DNA of 64,000 nucleotides, taken from contig NZ_FNWC01000007.1 of the NCBI RefSeq assembly GCF_900104635.1, positions 2,814,401-2,878,400 of the forward strand. The letters are read 5' to 3'. A program made the position numbers and the translations under genes. The stretch is from Coprococcus phoceensis. GTDB lineage: Bacteria; Bacillota; Clostridia; Lachnospirales; Lachnospiraceae. Of this stretch, positions 39,371 to 48,585 are shown piece after piece. The notes under the pieces are model-generated. The model saw only the letters and a list, made by a program, of their open reading frames with translations, did no database searches and was not told where the DNA came from. How positions within the stretch are numbered: position 1 is the first letter of the stretch; each line of letters begins with the position of its first letter.

Positions 39371-39399
39371 ATTTTAATAAATTTTTTTTAACTTGTCAA
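39371..39399 (-). promoter_or_regulatory. Promoter of the LRR/DUF2201/MoxR operon
   Basis: On the minus strand TTGACA (plus 39394-39399), 17-bp spacer, TAAAAT (plus 39371-39376), 45 bp upstream of the ATG. The TTG of the -35 is the edge of a family-1 half-element (CCCTGTCCCTTTTTGA). Confidence 0.7.
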
Positions 39400-39484
39400 A
39401 AAGGGACAGGGCTATTTTCGTTTTGGGACACCACAATACTCAATTGGGGACGTAGTAAAATTAAATTTTACTACGTCCCCAATT
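39396..39484. repeat. Family-1 palindrome, copy 5 (composite)
   Basis: AAAAAGGGACAGGGC (about 39398-39412) is separated by 29 bp of less conserved sequence from a perfect palindrome AATTGGGGACGTAGTAAAAT, T, A, mirror (39442-39484). Its right end touches the stop codon of the AI-2E family gene. Confidence 0.9.
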
Positions 39485-40632
39485 TAAACTTCTATCTCTT
39501 TTTCTTTCAATCTCCGATGTACAATTCCACGAAACAATGTATAAACCACCGAAGCAATCGGAATAAAAATCAACATTCCGACAATGCCCATCAGGCTCGC
39601 TCCGATACTGACTGCAACAAGCACCCAGATAGACGGCAGCCCCACAGAATTTCCAACGACATGCGGATAAATCAAATTTCCTTCGATCTGCTGTAATACA
39701 AGAAACATTACCACGAAGATCAATGCCTGCATCGGGTTCACCATAAAAATCAAAAGTGCTCCGATTACACATCCGATAAATGCTCCAAAAATCGGAATTA
39801 GTGCCGTAAATGAAATCAGGATTCCAATCAACAGTGCATATGGCATTCCAAAAATTGTCATCGTCACAAAAAACATACTTCCAAGAATAATTGCCTCAAC
39901 ACACTGTCCGGTTAAGAAATTAGAAAAAGTCTTATACGTCAGTGAGCTAAGTGCGAGCAAAATCTCTGTCCAGTCCTTTGGCATAAATGCGTACATTACC
40001 TTGCGAACCTGAATGTTTAGCTTTTCTTTCTGAAGCAGAATATAACAAGAAAATACAAAAGCGATAAAGAATGTCGTGACACCACTTACGATACTTTTTG
40101 CAGCCTCAAATGTAGATCCAAGCACGCTTCCGGCACCATTTTTAAAGAAATCAATACCGCTTTTAATCATCTCATCCCACTTGAACTCCATACTGCCAAT
40201 CCACTTCACGATTTCCTTATTATCCTGAAAAATGTTTTCCGCCCACTCCTGTACTTGCGGAATAAACGCCTGAATATTTCTTCCAAGATTCATCGCCGTA
40301 TCTCCCAGCGCCGGCGCTACGACAAACACAACGATTCCAATGATTCCAAGTACAAACAAAATCGTAACCAGAAAGCTTACAGGTCTGGCAAATTTATTTG
40401 CCCATTTATTTTTTTTCATTTTCTTGCTTCCGAAAAACTTTTCCTCAATGAAATGCATTGGCACATTGAGTACAAATGCAATCGCACCACCAAGTACAAA
40501 CGGAAAAATTACTCTGCCGATAAACCCAAGACCATCTAGCACTACTTCGTAGTTCCATAGTCCAATCAGTATAATTGCTGTAAAAACAATCAATCCTCTT
40601 ATTTTCTTAATCGTTTCCTTATCCAAATTCAT
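39484..40632 (-). CDS. AI-2E family transporter (UPF0118/PerM-like)
   Basis: A 382-residue membrane protein with about eight hydrophobic segments. The C-terminal half has the family signature GMPYALLIGILISFTALIPI followed by FGAFIGCVIGALLIFMVNP and QQIEGNLIYPHVVGNSVGLP. Members include putative autoinducer exporters and Na+/H+ antiporters, so function is uncertain. It begins 12 nt after the P-type ATPase stop and is probably cotranscribed with it, under the Mn2+ riboswitch. AAGGCGAG supports the start. Confidence 0.9.
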   Translation of the reverse strand: MNLDKETIKKIRGLIVFTAIILIGLWNYEVVLDGLGFIGRVIFPFVLGGAIAFVLNVPMHFIEEKFFGSKKMKKNKWANKFARPVSFLVTILFVLGIIGIVVFVVAPALGDTAMNLGRNIQAFIPQVQEWAENIFQDNKEIVKWIGSMEFKWDEMIKSGIDFFKNGAGSVLGSTFEAAKSIVSGVTTFFIAFVFSCYILLQKEKLNIQVRKVMYAFMPKDWTEILLALSSLTYKTFSNFLTGQCVEAIILGSMFFVTMTIFGMPYALLIGILISFTALIPIFGAFIGCVIGALLIFMVNPMQALIFVVMFLVLQQIEGNLIYPHVVGNSVGLPSIWVLVAVSIGASLMGIVGMLIFIPIASVVYTLFRGIVHRRLKEKEIEV

Positions 40633-40644
40633 TTACTCGCCTTC

Positions 40645-43248
40645 CTATCGTCTTTTACGAATCCATTTCAGAAGCTGAATCACCGGAAGATTCAAAAGTG
40701 CAAGACCATAAACAGTAAATAATTGTGTCACATTCAACGGAACAACCTTAAATACATTCTGTAATGCCGGAATTGTCAATACACTTGTAATCAATACAAA
40801 GCCAATCAAAAATGCACCAATCAGGTAAATATTATTCCACAATTTTTTACTGAACATCATCGGTCTGTCTGATTTACAGTTAAATCCATGTACAAGTCTT
40901 CCTGTACATAATGTACCAAATGCCATCGTACTTGCAAGCACTGCATCACCGCCACGGTAACCAATCAAAAATGCTAACATTGTCATCAGACCAATACAGA
41001 AACCTTCTGTTCCAACCTTAATCAAAAAGTCTTTTGTCAAAATCGATTCATTCATTGGACGCGGTTTCTCATCCATGACAGTCTTCGTATGCGGCTCCAA
41101 TCCAAGTGCGATTGCCGGGAGACTGTCTGTCAACAAGTTGATAAACAACAGATGTACCGGTGCAAACGGAACCGGAAGTCCTGCCAGCGAAGCATATAAT
41201 ACTGCAAGAATTCCACCAAAGTTACCTGACAGCAGGAACTGAATAGACCCCTTAATGTTTTTATATACATTTCTTCCGTTTTCAACTGCTTTGATGATAG
41301 TTGCAAAATTATCGTCTGTCAATACCATTGCCGCTGCGTCTTTCGATACTTCACTTCCTGTAATTCCCATCGCAACACCGATATCCGCCTGCTTCAATGC
41401 CGGGGCATCATTTACACCGTCACCTGTCATCGCAACAATATTTCCTTTATTCTGCCATGCACGCACGATGCGAATCTTATGTTCCGGAGAAACTCTCGCA
41501 TATACGGAAATTCCATCTACAAAATCCATCAATTCTTCATCAGACATATTATCAATCACAGAGCCTTCACACGCTTCTGACTCATCTTTCAAAATACCAA
41601 TTCGTTTTGCGATAGCTGCCGCTGTTACTTTATGGTCTCCCGTAATCATAATAGGCTTGATTCCCGCACGGATACAATCTGCAACCGCTGCCTTAGACTC
41701 CTCTCGCGGCGGATCCATCATCGAAATCAATCCCACAAAGATCAAGTCATCCTCATCTTCTAACTGCAGCACCTGATCTTTTTGAATCGGTTTATATGCA
41801 AACGCAAGTACTCGCAAACCACTTCTTGAAAATTCCTGATTCTGATTTTCAATCGCTTCTTTATCTTCCTGTGTAATCTGACAGACTTCTGTTCCCTTTT
41901 GAATCTTTGTAACACGATTTAAAAGTACATCCACCGCACCTTTGGTCACCATAACCGGTCCATTCTCCAGCACATGTGCTGTAGACATTAATTTTCTGTC
42001 ACTGTCAAACGGAATCTCACTTGTACGAGGGAATTTTCCCCTTACATAACCTGCTTCTGCTCCAAGCTTTGTTCCTAGATTAATCAGGGCTGTCTCTGTC
42101 GGATCCCCAATTTCCACACCATCTACATTTGTAGAGTCATTACATAAAATACTATATCTTAAAAGTTCTTTTTGTCCAAGTGCCTGACGGTCAATCTCTG
42201 CCGCCGGAATTCGTTTTCCATTTACATAGTAGTCTTCGACAGTCATACGGTTCTGAGTCAGTGTTCCTGTCTTATCTGAACAGATGATAGACACGCTTCC
42301 AAGACCTTCCACTGCCTGTAATTTACGGATAATTGCATGCTCTTTTGCCATCTTCTGTGTTCCAAATGACAGCACGATCGTCACGATAGAACTGAGTGCT
42401 TCCGGAATCGCTGCAACAGCCAGCGCTACTGCAAACATAAAGGAATCTCCGATGTTGACTCCCTGAAATACATTTACACCAAACAAAATGCCACAGAAAA
42501 TTAAAATTACAATTGATAATTTCTTTCCAAATTCATCTAAGTTCATCTGAAGAGGTGTTTTCTTTTCAGATGTCGTCTTCAAAAGTGTAGCAATCTTACC
42601 TACCTCTGTATCCATTCCAATAGCTGTTACAAGGAAAGAACCACGTCCATATGTCACAAAACTTCCTGAGAATACCATATTGGTTTGGTCACCTAATGGC
42701 ACTTCGCCAGTAATCGTATCTTCTGACTTTTCTACCGCAAGACTTTCTCCTGTCAGTGCACTTTCGTCAATTTTCAAACTCGCATTTGTCAAAATACGTC
42801 CATCAGCCGGAACATAATCTCCTGCTTCCAGAAAAACTTCGTCACCGATTGTTACCTCTTTTGACGGAATCTGAATCACATTGCCATCACGGAGTACCTT
42901 CGCAAGTGGCGCCGATAATTCTTTCAGACTATTCAACGACTGTTCTGCCTTTACTGTCTGAACCGTTCCAAGAATTGCGTTAATCGTAATTACGATCAAA
43001 ATAACAATTGCACTCTCTGCATCTCCAAGTATCCCCGATACGACTGCTGCAACAATCAAAATAATGACAAGGAAATCCTTGAACTGCTCCAGAAATATCT
43101 GAATCGTACTTTTCTTTTTTCCTTCTACAAGTTCATTCAGACCATACTTTTCCTGGTTCTGCTGCACTTCACTTGAAGTCAATGCCTCTTCTTTTCCATT
43201 GACTTCCCGCCTCACTTCATTTTGTGAGAGCTGATAATAATTTTTCAT
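40645..43248 (-). CDS. P-type cation ATPase (PMCA-like; probable Ca2+/Mn2+ export)
   Basis: An 867-residue P2-type ATPase. N-terminal cation-ATPase domain, then TGES (actuator), PEAL in membrane helix 4 (AAIPEALSSIVTIVL), the phosphorylation site CSDKTGTLTQNRM, nucleotide-binding KGAVDVLL, and the hinge TGDGVNDAPALKQADIGVAMG. It matches the PMCA-type calcium group. The start at 43248 follows GGAGG by 8 nt; the longer frame would begin before the ribosome site. The yybP-ykoY riboswitch in its leader suggests Mn2+ as a physiological substrate, as for related exporters. Confidence 0.93.
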   Translation of the reverse strand: MKNYYQLSQNEVRREVNGKEEALTSSEVQQNQEKYGLNELVEGKKKSTIQIFLEQFKDFLVIILIVAAVVSGILGDAESAIVILIVITINAILGTVQTVKAEQSLNSLKELSAPLAKVLRDGNVIQIPSKEVTIGDEVFLEAGDYVPADGRILTNASLKIDESALTGESLAVEKSEDTITGEVPLGDQTNMVFSGSFVTYGRGSFLVTAIGMDTEVGKIATLLKTTSEKKTPLQMNLDEFGKKLSIVILIFCGILFGVNVFQGVNIGDSFMFAVALAVAAIPEALSSIVTIVLSFGTQKMAKEHAIIRKLQAVEGLGSVSIICSDKTGTLTQNRMTVEDYYVNGKRIPAAEIDRQALGQKELLRYSILCNDSTNVDGVEIGDPTETALINLGTKLGAEAGYVRGKFPRTSEIPFDSDRKLMSTAHVLENGPVMVTKGAVDVLLNRVTKIQKGTEVCQITQEDKEAIENQNQEFSRSGLRVLAFAYKPIQKDQVLQLEDEDDLIFVGLISMMDPPREESKAAVADCIRAGIKPIMITGDHKVTAAAIAKRIGILKDESEACEGSVIDNMSDEELMDFVDGISVYARVSPEHKIRIVRAWQNKGNIVAMTGDGVNDAPALKQADIGVAMGITGSEVSKDAAAMVLTDDNFATIIKAVENGRNVYKNIKGSIQFLLSGNFGGILAVLYASLAGLPVPFAPVHLLFINLLTDSLPAIALGLEPHTKTVMDEKPRPMNESILTKDFLIKVGTEGFCIGLMTMLAFLIGYRGGDAVLASTMAFGTLCTGRLVHGFNCKSDRPMMFSKKLWNNIYLIGAFLIGFVLITSVLTIPALQNVFKVVPLNVTQLFTVYGLALLNLPVIQLLKWIRKRR

Positions 43249-43330
43249 TCCAAAATCCTCCATTCTTCCGTGCACTACCTAGTCTCTATTGTTTACATTT
43301 TCACCCTTTTTATAAAAAATTACAAAAGAG

Positions 43331-43377
43331 AATAAAAAGAGACCTTTATTGCACGTTAATTATGCAATAAAAGTCTC
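43331..43377 (-). terminator. Riboswitch-controlled terminator
   Basis: GAGACTTTTATTGCA pairs with TGCAATAAAGGTCTC, then TTTTTATT, on the minus strand. Its 5' arm includes the 3' strand of the riboswitch P1 helix, so ligand binding would disrupt it. Confidence 0.85.
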
Positions 43378-43458
43378 ACTATTTCATTACGATACGGATG
43401 AAATTCATCGTATTGACGACATCGTAAACGTTTAGTAACGCTAGTTACTCCCTTTTAT
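43367..43458 (-). promoter_or_regulatory. yybP-ykoY (Mn2+) riboswitch
   Basis: On the minus strand: ATAAAAG (P1 5'), the L1 motif GGAGTAAC, a P3 helix TTACGAT/ATCGTAA, the L3 motif GTCGTCAATACG, a P4 hairpin AATACGATGAATTTCATCCG closed by TAT, then GTGAGA and CTTTTAT (P1 3'). This matches the yybP-ykoY consensus (GGGGAGUA, GUCA-UACG, GAGAC). It overlaps the terminator at 43331-43377, so Mn2+ should turn on the downstream ATPase. Confidence 0.85.
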
Positions 43459-44787
43459 CTATAAAATACTATAGTCAACTTTTTTGGTTCTGTCAACTGT
43501 AATTTTTAATTCTTTTACAATTTGATACAACAAAAGCATCATAACCTGCGTCGCCGCAAGCGACCACCAAATTCCGATAATCCCGAACACAGCCGGCAAT
43601 AAAAATAGAAATATCGGTGCCACAATCAATGTCTCCCCATAGATCAACGCCATAGCCGGCTTTACTTTCAATGTTGCATTTAAATAAGATATATGAAATT
43701 TTGCAAGTCCGGTAAACAAAAACGACACCGCACTAATTCTCATTCCCACATGAAAAAACTGCTCTGACTGCTTTGACATTCCAAAAATAGCCGGAAAGAA
43801 ATCCGATACTGACACGACAACTGCAAGCATAACTACTCCTAAAACAATGACACTTGCTGACGCTACTCTTTTAATATACGCAAGTTCCTCTCGTTTTCCT
43901 GCGCCACAGTAAAAGCTCATAAGCGGCTGAGAACCATCTCCCACACCTACCAGCATCGACTGCACCGGAAATACAATATAAGAAATCACTGCATAACACG
44001 CAACCGCTGCATCACCACCGTATTTCAGGCACTGCAGATTTGTAAAAATCAGCACAATCGACGGTGCCAGAGACAGTCCAAATGCAGACACCCCAATCTG
44101 AAAAATTTTCACACTTCTTTTCCAGTTCCAAACCAACTGTACCTTTGTTTTTCCTTTGATATAAATTAAGTAAATGCAAATAAAAATCACGGATATCTGC
44201 GCTGCAATCGTGCCAAGAGCAGCTCCCCGAATTCCCAGTCCCACTTTAAAAATGAATACATAATTCAATGCAAGATTTACGAACATCCCTGTGACCATAC
44301 TCACCATAGCGCTGACTGCCATCCCTCTGTTTCGAAGCAACGGTATCATTCCTGAACCGATGATCTGAAAAACACATCCTAAAATAATAATCTGCACATA
44401 GGCCTCAGCCTGCATCAGTACCTCTCCTCTTGCACCAAGAAGCTGTAATAAGATCGGATACGTCAAAAACAATATTACACTTAATAAAATTCCGACTCCC
44501 ACAAGCAGACACACCGTCAGATGATACGTTTTTTCACTTTCTTGTTTCTCATCTTTTCCAGCTAAATTCGAAAACAAAACACTGCCGCCACTTCCAATCC
44601 CTATCCCTGTTGCAGTAATCACTGCAACAAGCGGCCATGCAAGGTTAACTGCTGCAAGTCCGGTATCTCCCGCTGCCCGTCCTACAAATAATCCGTCCAT
44701 TACGGAATAAAGTCCTGACAGCATCAGTGAAAACACCGTCGGGAGACAATCCCTGATAAGATTTTTCTGAATTACTTTCTTTTCCAT
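43459..44787 (-). CDS. MATE family efflux transporter
   Basis: A 442-residue membrane protein, the third MATE in the window. Typical segments are LSGLYSVMDGLFVGRAAGDTG, GSGGSVLFSNLAGKDEKQES and VGVGDGSQPLMSFYCGAGKR in the second half. The ATG at 44787 is preferred because AAGGAG lies 5 nt upstream; a GTG at 44793 overlaps that site. Its last codons contain the promoter that drives the Mn2+ riboswitch. Substrate unknown. Confidence 0.9.
   Translation of the reverse strand: MEKKVIQKNLIRDCLPTVFSLMLSGLYSVMDGLFVGRAAGDTGLAAVNLAWPLVAVITATGIGIGSGGSVLFSNLAGKDEKQESEKTYHLTVCLLVGVGILLSVILFLTYPILLQLLGARGEVLMQAEAYVQIIILGCVFQIIGSGMIPLLRNRGMAVSAMVSMVTGMFVNLALNYVFIFKVGLGIRGAALGTIAAQISVIFICIYLIYIKGKTKVQLVWNWKRSVKIFQIGVSAFGLSLAPSIVLIFTNLQCLKYGGDAAVACYAVISYIVFPVQSMLVGVGDGSQPLMSFYCGAGKREELAYIKRVASASVIVLGVVMLAVVVSVSDFFPAIFGMSKQSEQFFHVGMRISAVSFLFTGLAKFHISYLNATLKVKPAMALIYGETLIVAPIFLFLLPAVFGIIGIWWSLAATQVMMLLLYQIVKELKITVDRTKKVDYSIL
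43468..43496 (-). promoter_or_regulatory. Promoter inside the MATE 3' end
   Basis: TTGACA (plus 43491-43496), 17-bp spacer, TATAGT (plus 43468-43473) on the minus strand. A start near 43460 coincides with the first nucleotide of the riboswitch. Confidence 0.75.
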
Positions 44788-44805
44788 AGTCACTCCTTAT
44801 CGCAC

Positions 44806-44833
44806 AAAAAGGGCAAGGATTTCCACCTTGCCC
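44806..44833 (-). terminator. Terminator after ugpC
   Basis: GGGCAAGG, 7-nt loop, CCTTGCCC, followed on the minus strand by TTTTT. It separates the ABC ATPase gene from the MATE gene. Confidence 0.88.
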
Positions 44834-44849
44834 TAAAACTTCATTCTCA

Positions 44850-45962
44850 CTAGTTTGTGATTGTTTTTTCTGTTTCTTTATCGAATACGTGAATTTTTTC
44901 TGCATCTAATGCAAATTTCACTGTATCGCCTGTTCTTGCTGTTGTTCTTGGGTTTACTCTTGCTGTCATACTTGTTCCTTCGTAATCGAAGTATAAGTAA
45001 ACTTCAGCACCAAGCATCTCGTATACACGGATTGTAGCTTCGATTACTGTATTTGGTGAAGCTTCAATAAACATCTGCTCATCATGTACATCTTCCGGAC
45101 GAATACCAAGTACAACTGTCTTTCCATCATATCCTCCTTCAATGAGTTTTTTCGCTTTTGCTGGTGGAAGTTCAATTGCAGAAGGTCCTGCTTGAAGATA
45201 AACTTTATCTCCTTTTACCTTACATACTGCATCTACGAAGTTCATCTGTGGTGATCCAATGAATCCTGCTACGAATAAGTTACATGGTGTATCGTATAAT
45301 ACCTGTGGTGTATCTACCTGTTGAACAATACCGCCACTCATAACTACGATTCTTGTTCCAAGTGTCATAGCCTCTGTCTGGTCATGTGTAACGTAGATGA
45401 TCGTTGTACCTAATCTCTGGTGTAATTTAGAAATCTCGATACGCATCTGTCCTCTTAATTTTGCATCCAGGTTTGATAAAGGCTCATCCATAAGAAATAC
45501 TTTTGGATTACGAACGATAGCACGTCCCATAGCAACACGCTGTCTTTGTCCACCTGATAATGCTTTTGGTTTACGATCTAATAATGCTTCCAAGTCAAGA
45601 ATCTTAGCTGCTTCACGAACCATCTTGTCAATCTCATCTTTTGGCACTTTTCTTAATTTCAAACCAAATGCCATGTTGTCATATACTGTCATATGTGGGT
45701 ATAACGCATAGTTCTGGAATACCATCGCAATATCTCTGTCTTTTGGCTCTACGTCATTTACTAACTTATCTCCAATTCTTAATTCTCCAGAAGAAATATC
45801 TTCCAATCCTGCAATCATACGAAGTGTTGTAGATTTACCACATCCTGATGGTCCTACAAAGATGATAAATTCTTTATCTTCAATTTCAAGGTTGAAATCT
45901 TTTACTGCTTCAAATCCATTTGGATAAACTTTATTAATATGTTTCAATGATAAACTTGCCAT
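44850..45962 (-). CDS. ugpC: ABC transporter ATP-binding protein (UgpC/MsmX type)
   Basis: A 370-residue carbohydrate-importer ATPase of the CUT1 class. Walker A GPSGCGKST, Q-loop MVFQNYALYPHMTVYDN, signature LSGGQRQRVAMGRAIV, Walker B VFLMDEPLSNLD, and a C-terminal TOBE/regulatory domain (VLGIRPEDVHDEQMF). No permease or binding protein is nearby, so it is likely a shared ATPase serving several sugar importers, as MsmX does in Bacillus. A good AGGAGG precedes the ATG. It is followed by a strong terminator and stands as a single-gene unit. Confidence 0.93.
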   Translation of the reverse strand: MASLSLKHINKVYPNGFEAVKDFNLEIEDKEFIIFVGPSGCGKSTTLRMIAGLEDISSGELRIGDKLVNDVEPKDRDIAMVFQNYALYPHMTVYDNMAFGLKLRKVPKDEIDKMVREAAKILDLEALLDRKPKALSGGQRQRVAMGRAIVRNPKVFLMDEPLSNLDAKLRGQMRIEISKLHQRLGTTIIYVTHDQTEAMTLGTRIVVMSGGIVQQVDTPQVLYDTPCNLFVAGFIGSPQMNFVDAVCKVKGDKVYLQAGPSAIELPPAKAKKLIEGGYDGKTVVLGIRPEDVHDEQMFIEASPNTVIEATIRVYEMLGAEVYLYFDYEGTSMTARVNPRTTARTGDTVKFALDAEKIHVFDKETEKTITN

Positions 45963-46085
45963 TTCAATCTTCCTCCTAAAAGCTTTCGTTTTCTAACTCT
46001 TTCTAAAGTATATAAAAAAAGCCAATTAGGGTCTATGCCAAAGTTGAACAAATTTTTTTCAGTTGTCTCGTCAAGTCGACGAATC

Positions 46086-46925
46086 TTACGAAATAAGCAT
46101 CTGATACACATCCCGTTTCCCGATTCCCCGATCTTTTGCCACTTTTTTCATTGCCTCTTTCTTATCCATACCTTGATCCAAATAGAAGTCCATATGCTCC
46201 TCTATACTCATCTCTTCCCACTTTGCAACTTCTTCCTGACGAAGTTCCTCGCGGCTTTTTCCTTCAATGACAAGCACACACTCACCCTTTGGCTCATTTG
46301 CCTCATAATATGCAAGTGCTTCCTCAATTGTTGTTGCAAATGCAGTCTCGTGCTTTTTGGTCAATTCCCGGCACACCGTAATTCTTCGGTTTCCAAGTCT
46401 CTCCAACAGTTCCCGCAGTGTACGAACAAGTCTATGCGGCGCCTCATACAAAATCATTGTCCGTGTCTCATTTACAAGTTCGTTCAATACAGACTGCTTT
46501 TCTTTTTTATCTGTCGGCAGAAATGCCTCAAACGCAAATCTTCTTGTCGAAAGTCCCGACAACGTCAATGCCGTAATACATGCTGCTGCTCCAGGCAGAG
46601 ATGTGACTTCAATCCCTTCCTCATAGCACATCTTCACAAGCTCTTCCCCCGGATCTGATACCCCCGGTGTTCCTGCATCCGTCACAAGTGCAATCTGCAT
46701 CCCATCTTTCAGCTTCTCAATGAGCTTTTTACCTTTTTCTATCTTATTATATTCGTGATAACTTGTCATCGGAGTCTTAATTCCAAAATGATTCAAAAGC
46801 TTTATGCTATTTCTCGTATCCTCCGCTGCGATCAAATCCACCTCACCCAATGTACGCACAACACGATATGTCATATCTTCGAGATTTCCAATCGGTGTCG
46901 CACACAAATACAGCTTTCCTGACAT
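46086..46925 (-). CDS. rsmI: 16S rRNA (cytidine1402-2'-O)-methyltransferase
   Basis: A 279-residue SAM-dependent enzyme methylating C1402 of 16S rRNA. Signatures: YLCATPIGNLEDMTYR, AAEDTRNSIKLLNHFGI, LVTDAGTPGVSDPGEEL, SLPGAAACITALTLSGL, and the CRELTKKHE segment. It is the last gene of the decarboxylase-gmk-holB-yaaT-trmN6-rsmI cluster, 15 nt after trmN6. Confidence 0.95.
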   Translation of the reverse strand: MSGKLYLCATPIGNLEDMTYRVVRTLGEVDLIAAEDTRNSIKLLNHFGIKTPMTSYHEYNKIEKGKKLIEKLKDGMQIALVTDAGTPGVSDPGEELVKMCYEEGIEVTSLPGAAACITALTLSGLSTRRFAFEAFLPTDKKEKQSVLNELVNETRTMILYEAPHRLVRTLRELLERLGNRRITVCRELTKKHETAFATTIEEALAYYEANEPKGECVLVIEGKSREELRQEEVAKWEEMSIEEHMDFYLDQGMDKKEAMKKVAKDRGIGKRDVYQMLIS

Positions 46926-46940
46926 ATTTGTGCCTCCTTC

Positions 46941-47681
46941 TTATTTCATCGCATACTCCGAAAGCAATTCTTCTGAATATACGCCCTGCTCTTTATAGAC
47001 AATCAATGGCGGCTCCACGCGCATACGTGAATTCGCCCCACGCATTCCTTCAATCAGCACCATATTCGGTTCCTTATGTACAAATGGATGTACCATTCTC
47101 ATACGTTTTGGCTCAATTCCTACCTGTATCATCTTTGACAGGATTTCCGCCAATCGAAACGGTCTGTGCACCATATAAAATCGACCTCTCGGCTTTAAAA
47201 TTCTTGCGCTTTCCCGCAAAATATCATTCAAATCACAAAGCACCTCATGCCTTGCAATTGCCTTTGCATCCGACGGATTCTCAATACCGTGATGTCCAAT
47301 CATATATGGCGGATTTGTTGTTATGACGTCAAAAGAGGCTGGTCCGAATAATTCGGCTGCCTCTTTGATATCTCCCGTCACAATGTCAACTTTCTCTTCC
47401 AAATGATTATGGGCTACGCTTCTTCTTGCCATGTCAGCACTTTCTTCCTGTATCTCCAGTCCGGTAAAATGCATCCCTTCGGTCTTTGCCGTAAGTAAAA
47501 TGGGAATGATCCCTGTTCCTGTTCCAAGATCCAGCGCACATTCTTTCTGTTTTACACGGGCAAAATTGGCAAGTAATACGGCATCCATTCCAAAACAGAA
47601 TTTCCCCGGATGCTGTATGATCTCATACCCGTTAATCTGTAAGTCATCCAGACGTTCGTCTGATTTCAGATTAGTTATCAT
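46941..47681 (-). CDS. tRNA1(Val) (A37-N6)-methyltransferase, YabB/TrmN6-like
   Basis: A 246-residue Rossmann methyltransferase. The SAM motif LDLGTGTGIIPILL and the catalytic motif TTNPPYMIG (N6-adenine or amino methyltransferase NPPY) are clear, as is the HHGIENPSDAKAIARHEV stretch typical of YfiC/YabB proteins. The start overlaps the yaaT stop by 11 nt. Its place between yaaT and rsmI equals that of yabB in Bacillus subtilis. Confidence 0.9.
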   Translation of the reverse strand: MITNLKSDERLDDLQINGYEIIQHPGKFCFGMDAVLLANFARVKQKECALDLGTGTGIIPILLTAKTEGMHFTGLEIQEESADMARRSVAHNHLEEKVDIVTGDIKEAAELFGPASFDVITTNPPYMIGHHGIENPSDAKAIARHEVLCDLNDILRESARILKPRGRFYMVHRPFRLAEILSKMIQVGIEPKRMRMVHPFVHKEPNMVLIEGMRGANSRMRVEPPLIVYKEQGVYSEELLSEYAMK

Positions 47682-48582
47682 CTAATTTTGACGCTCCTTC
47701 ATTCTTCTCCAATGCTGCAAGTTCCTTCATCTCTTCTTTGGAAAGTCTCACATCATTTTTTCTCTTTCGCGGTCTGAATTTCAGCTCATCCACTTTGTAC
47801 TCGCGAATCTCTTTCTCATCATTTTCTAACGTCACAACTACTTTTACAAGCTGGCGAAGCACACTGACACTCTGTACTTCTCCTTTCAAGCCCTCATTCG
47901 TTGTAACTGTGTCCCCGATTGCCGGAAGACGGCTGTTCAATTCTTCATACGTCTCTTCCTCATTGGTCAGACAACACATCAGCCTTCCACACACACCGGA
48001 AATTTTCGTCGGATTCAAAGAAAGGTTCTGTTCTTTTGCCATCTTGATTGATACCGGTGCAAACTCTGATAAATATGTGTGACAACAAAGCGGACGTCCG
48101 CAAATTCCGATTCCGCCCCGAATCTTTGTCTCATCACGCACACCAATCTGACGCAGCTCAATTCTTGTACGAAATACTGCTGCCAAATCTTTTACAAGCT
48201 CACGAAAATCAATTCTTCCGTCTGCAGTAAAATAAAACAGCACTTTATTATTGTCAAATGTATATTCGGCATTGATCAGCTTCATATCCAGATTGTGTTT
48301 TCTTATTTTTTCCAGACAAATTTCAAATGCCTCTTTTTCTTTCTCTCGGTTCTTTTCTTCCGCTCTTTTGTCTTCCTCTGTGGCAATTCGAATTACCGAT
48401 TTTAGCGGCTGCATGACCTCTTCGTCCTTCACTTCTTTCGGTCCTGTCACAACAGTTCCAAACTCTATGCCTCTTGCTGTCTCCACAATTACTTTATCAC
48501 CCTGTCTGATGTGAAATTTACCTGGTGCAAAATAATAAATCTTTCCTGCCGGACGAAATCTTACTCCGATTACTCTTGTCAT
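47671..48582 (-). CDS. PSP1 domain protein YaaT/RicT
   Basis: A 303-residue protein with the PSP1 domain (RFRPAGKIYYFAPGKFHIRQ, DKVIVETARGIEFGTV) and the paired Cys motifs CGRPLCC and CGRLMCC that ligate Fe-S clusters in RicT. In Bacillus, RicT (YaaT) acts with YlbF and YmcA in the Y-complex controlling RNA processing by RNase Y and in sporulation initiation. It sits between holB and the methyltransferase as in Bacillus, 3 nt after holB. The C terminus is Lys/Glu-rich. Confidence 0.92.
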   Translation of the reverse strand: MTRVIGVRFRPAGKIYYFAPGKFHIRQGDKVIVETARGIEFGTVVTGPKEVKDEEVMQPLKSVIRIATEEDKRAEEKNREKEKEAFEICLEKIRKHNLDMKLINAEYTFDNNKVLFYFTADGRIDFRELVKDLAAVFRTRIELRQIGVRDETKIRGGIGICGRPLCCHTYLSEFAPVSIKMAKEQNLSLNPTKISGVCGRLMCCLTNEEETYEELNSRLPAIGDTVTTNEGLKGEVQSVSVLRQLVKVVVTLENDEKEIREYKVDELKFRPRKRKNDVRLSKEEMKELAALEKNEGASKLDDN

Positions 48583-48585
48583 ATT

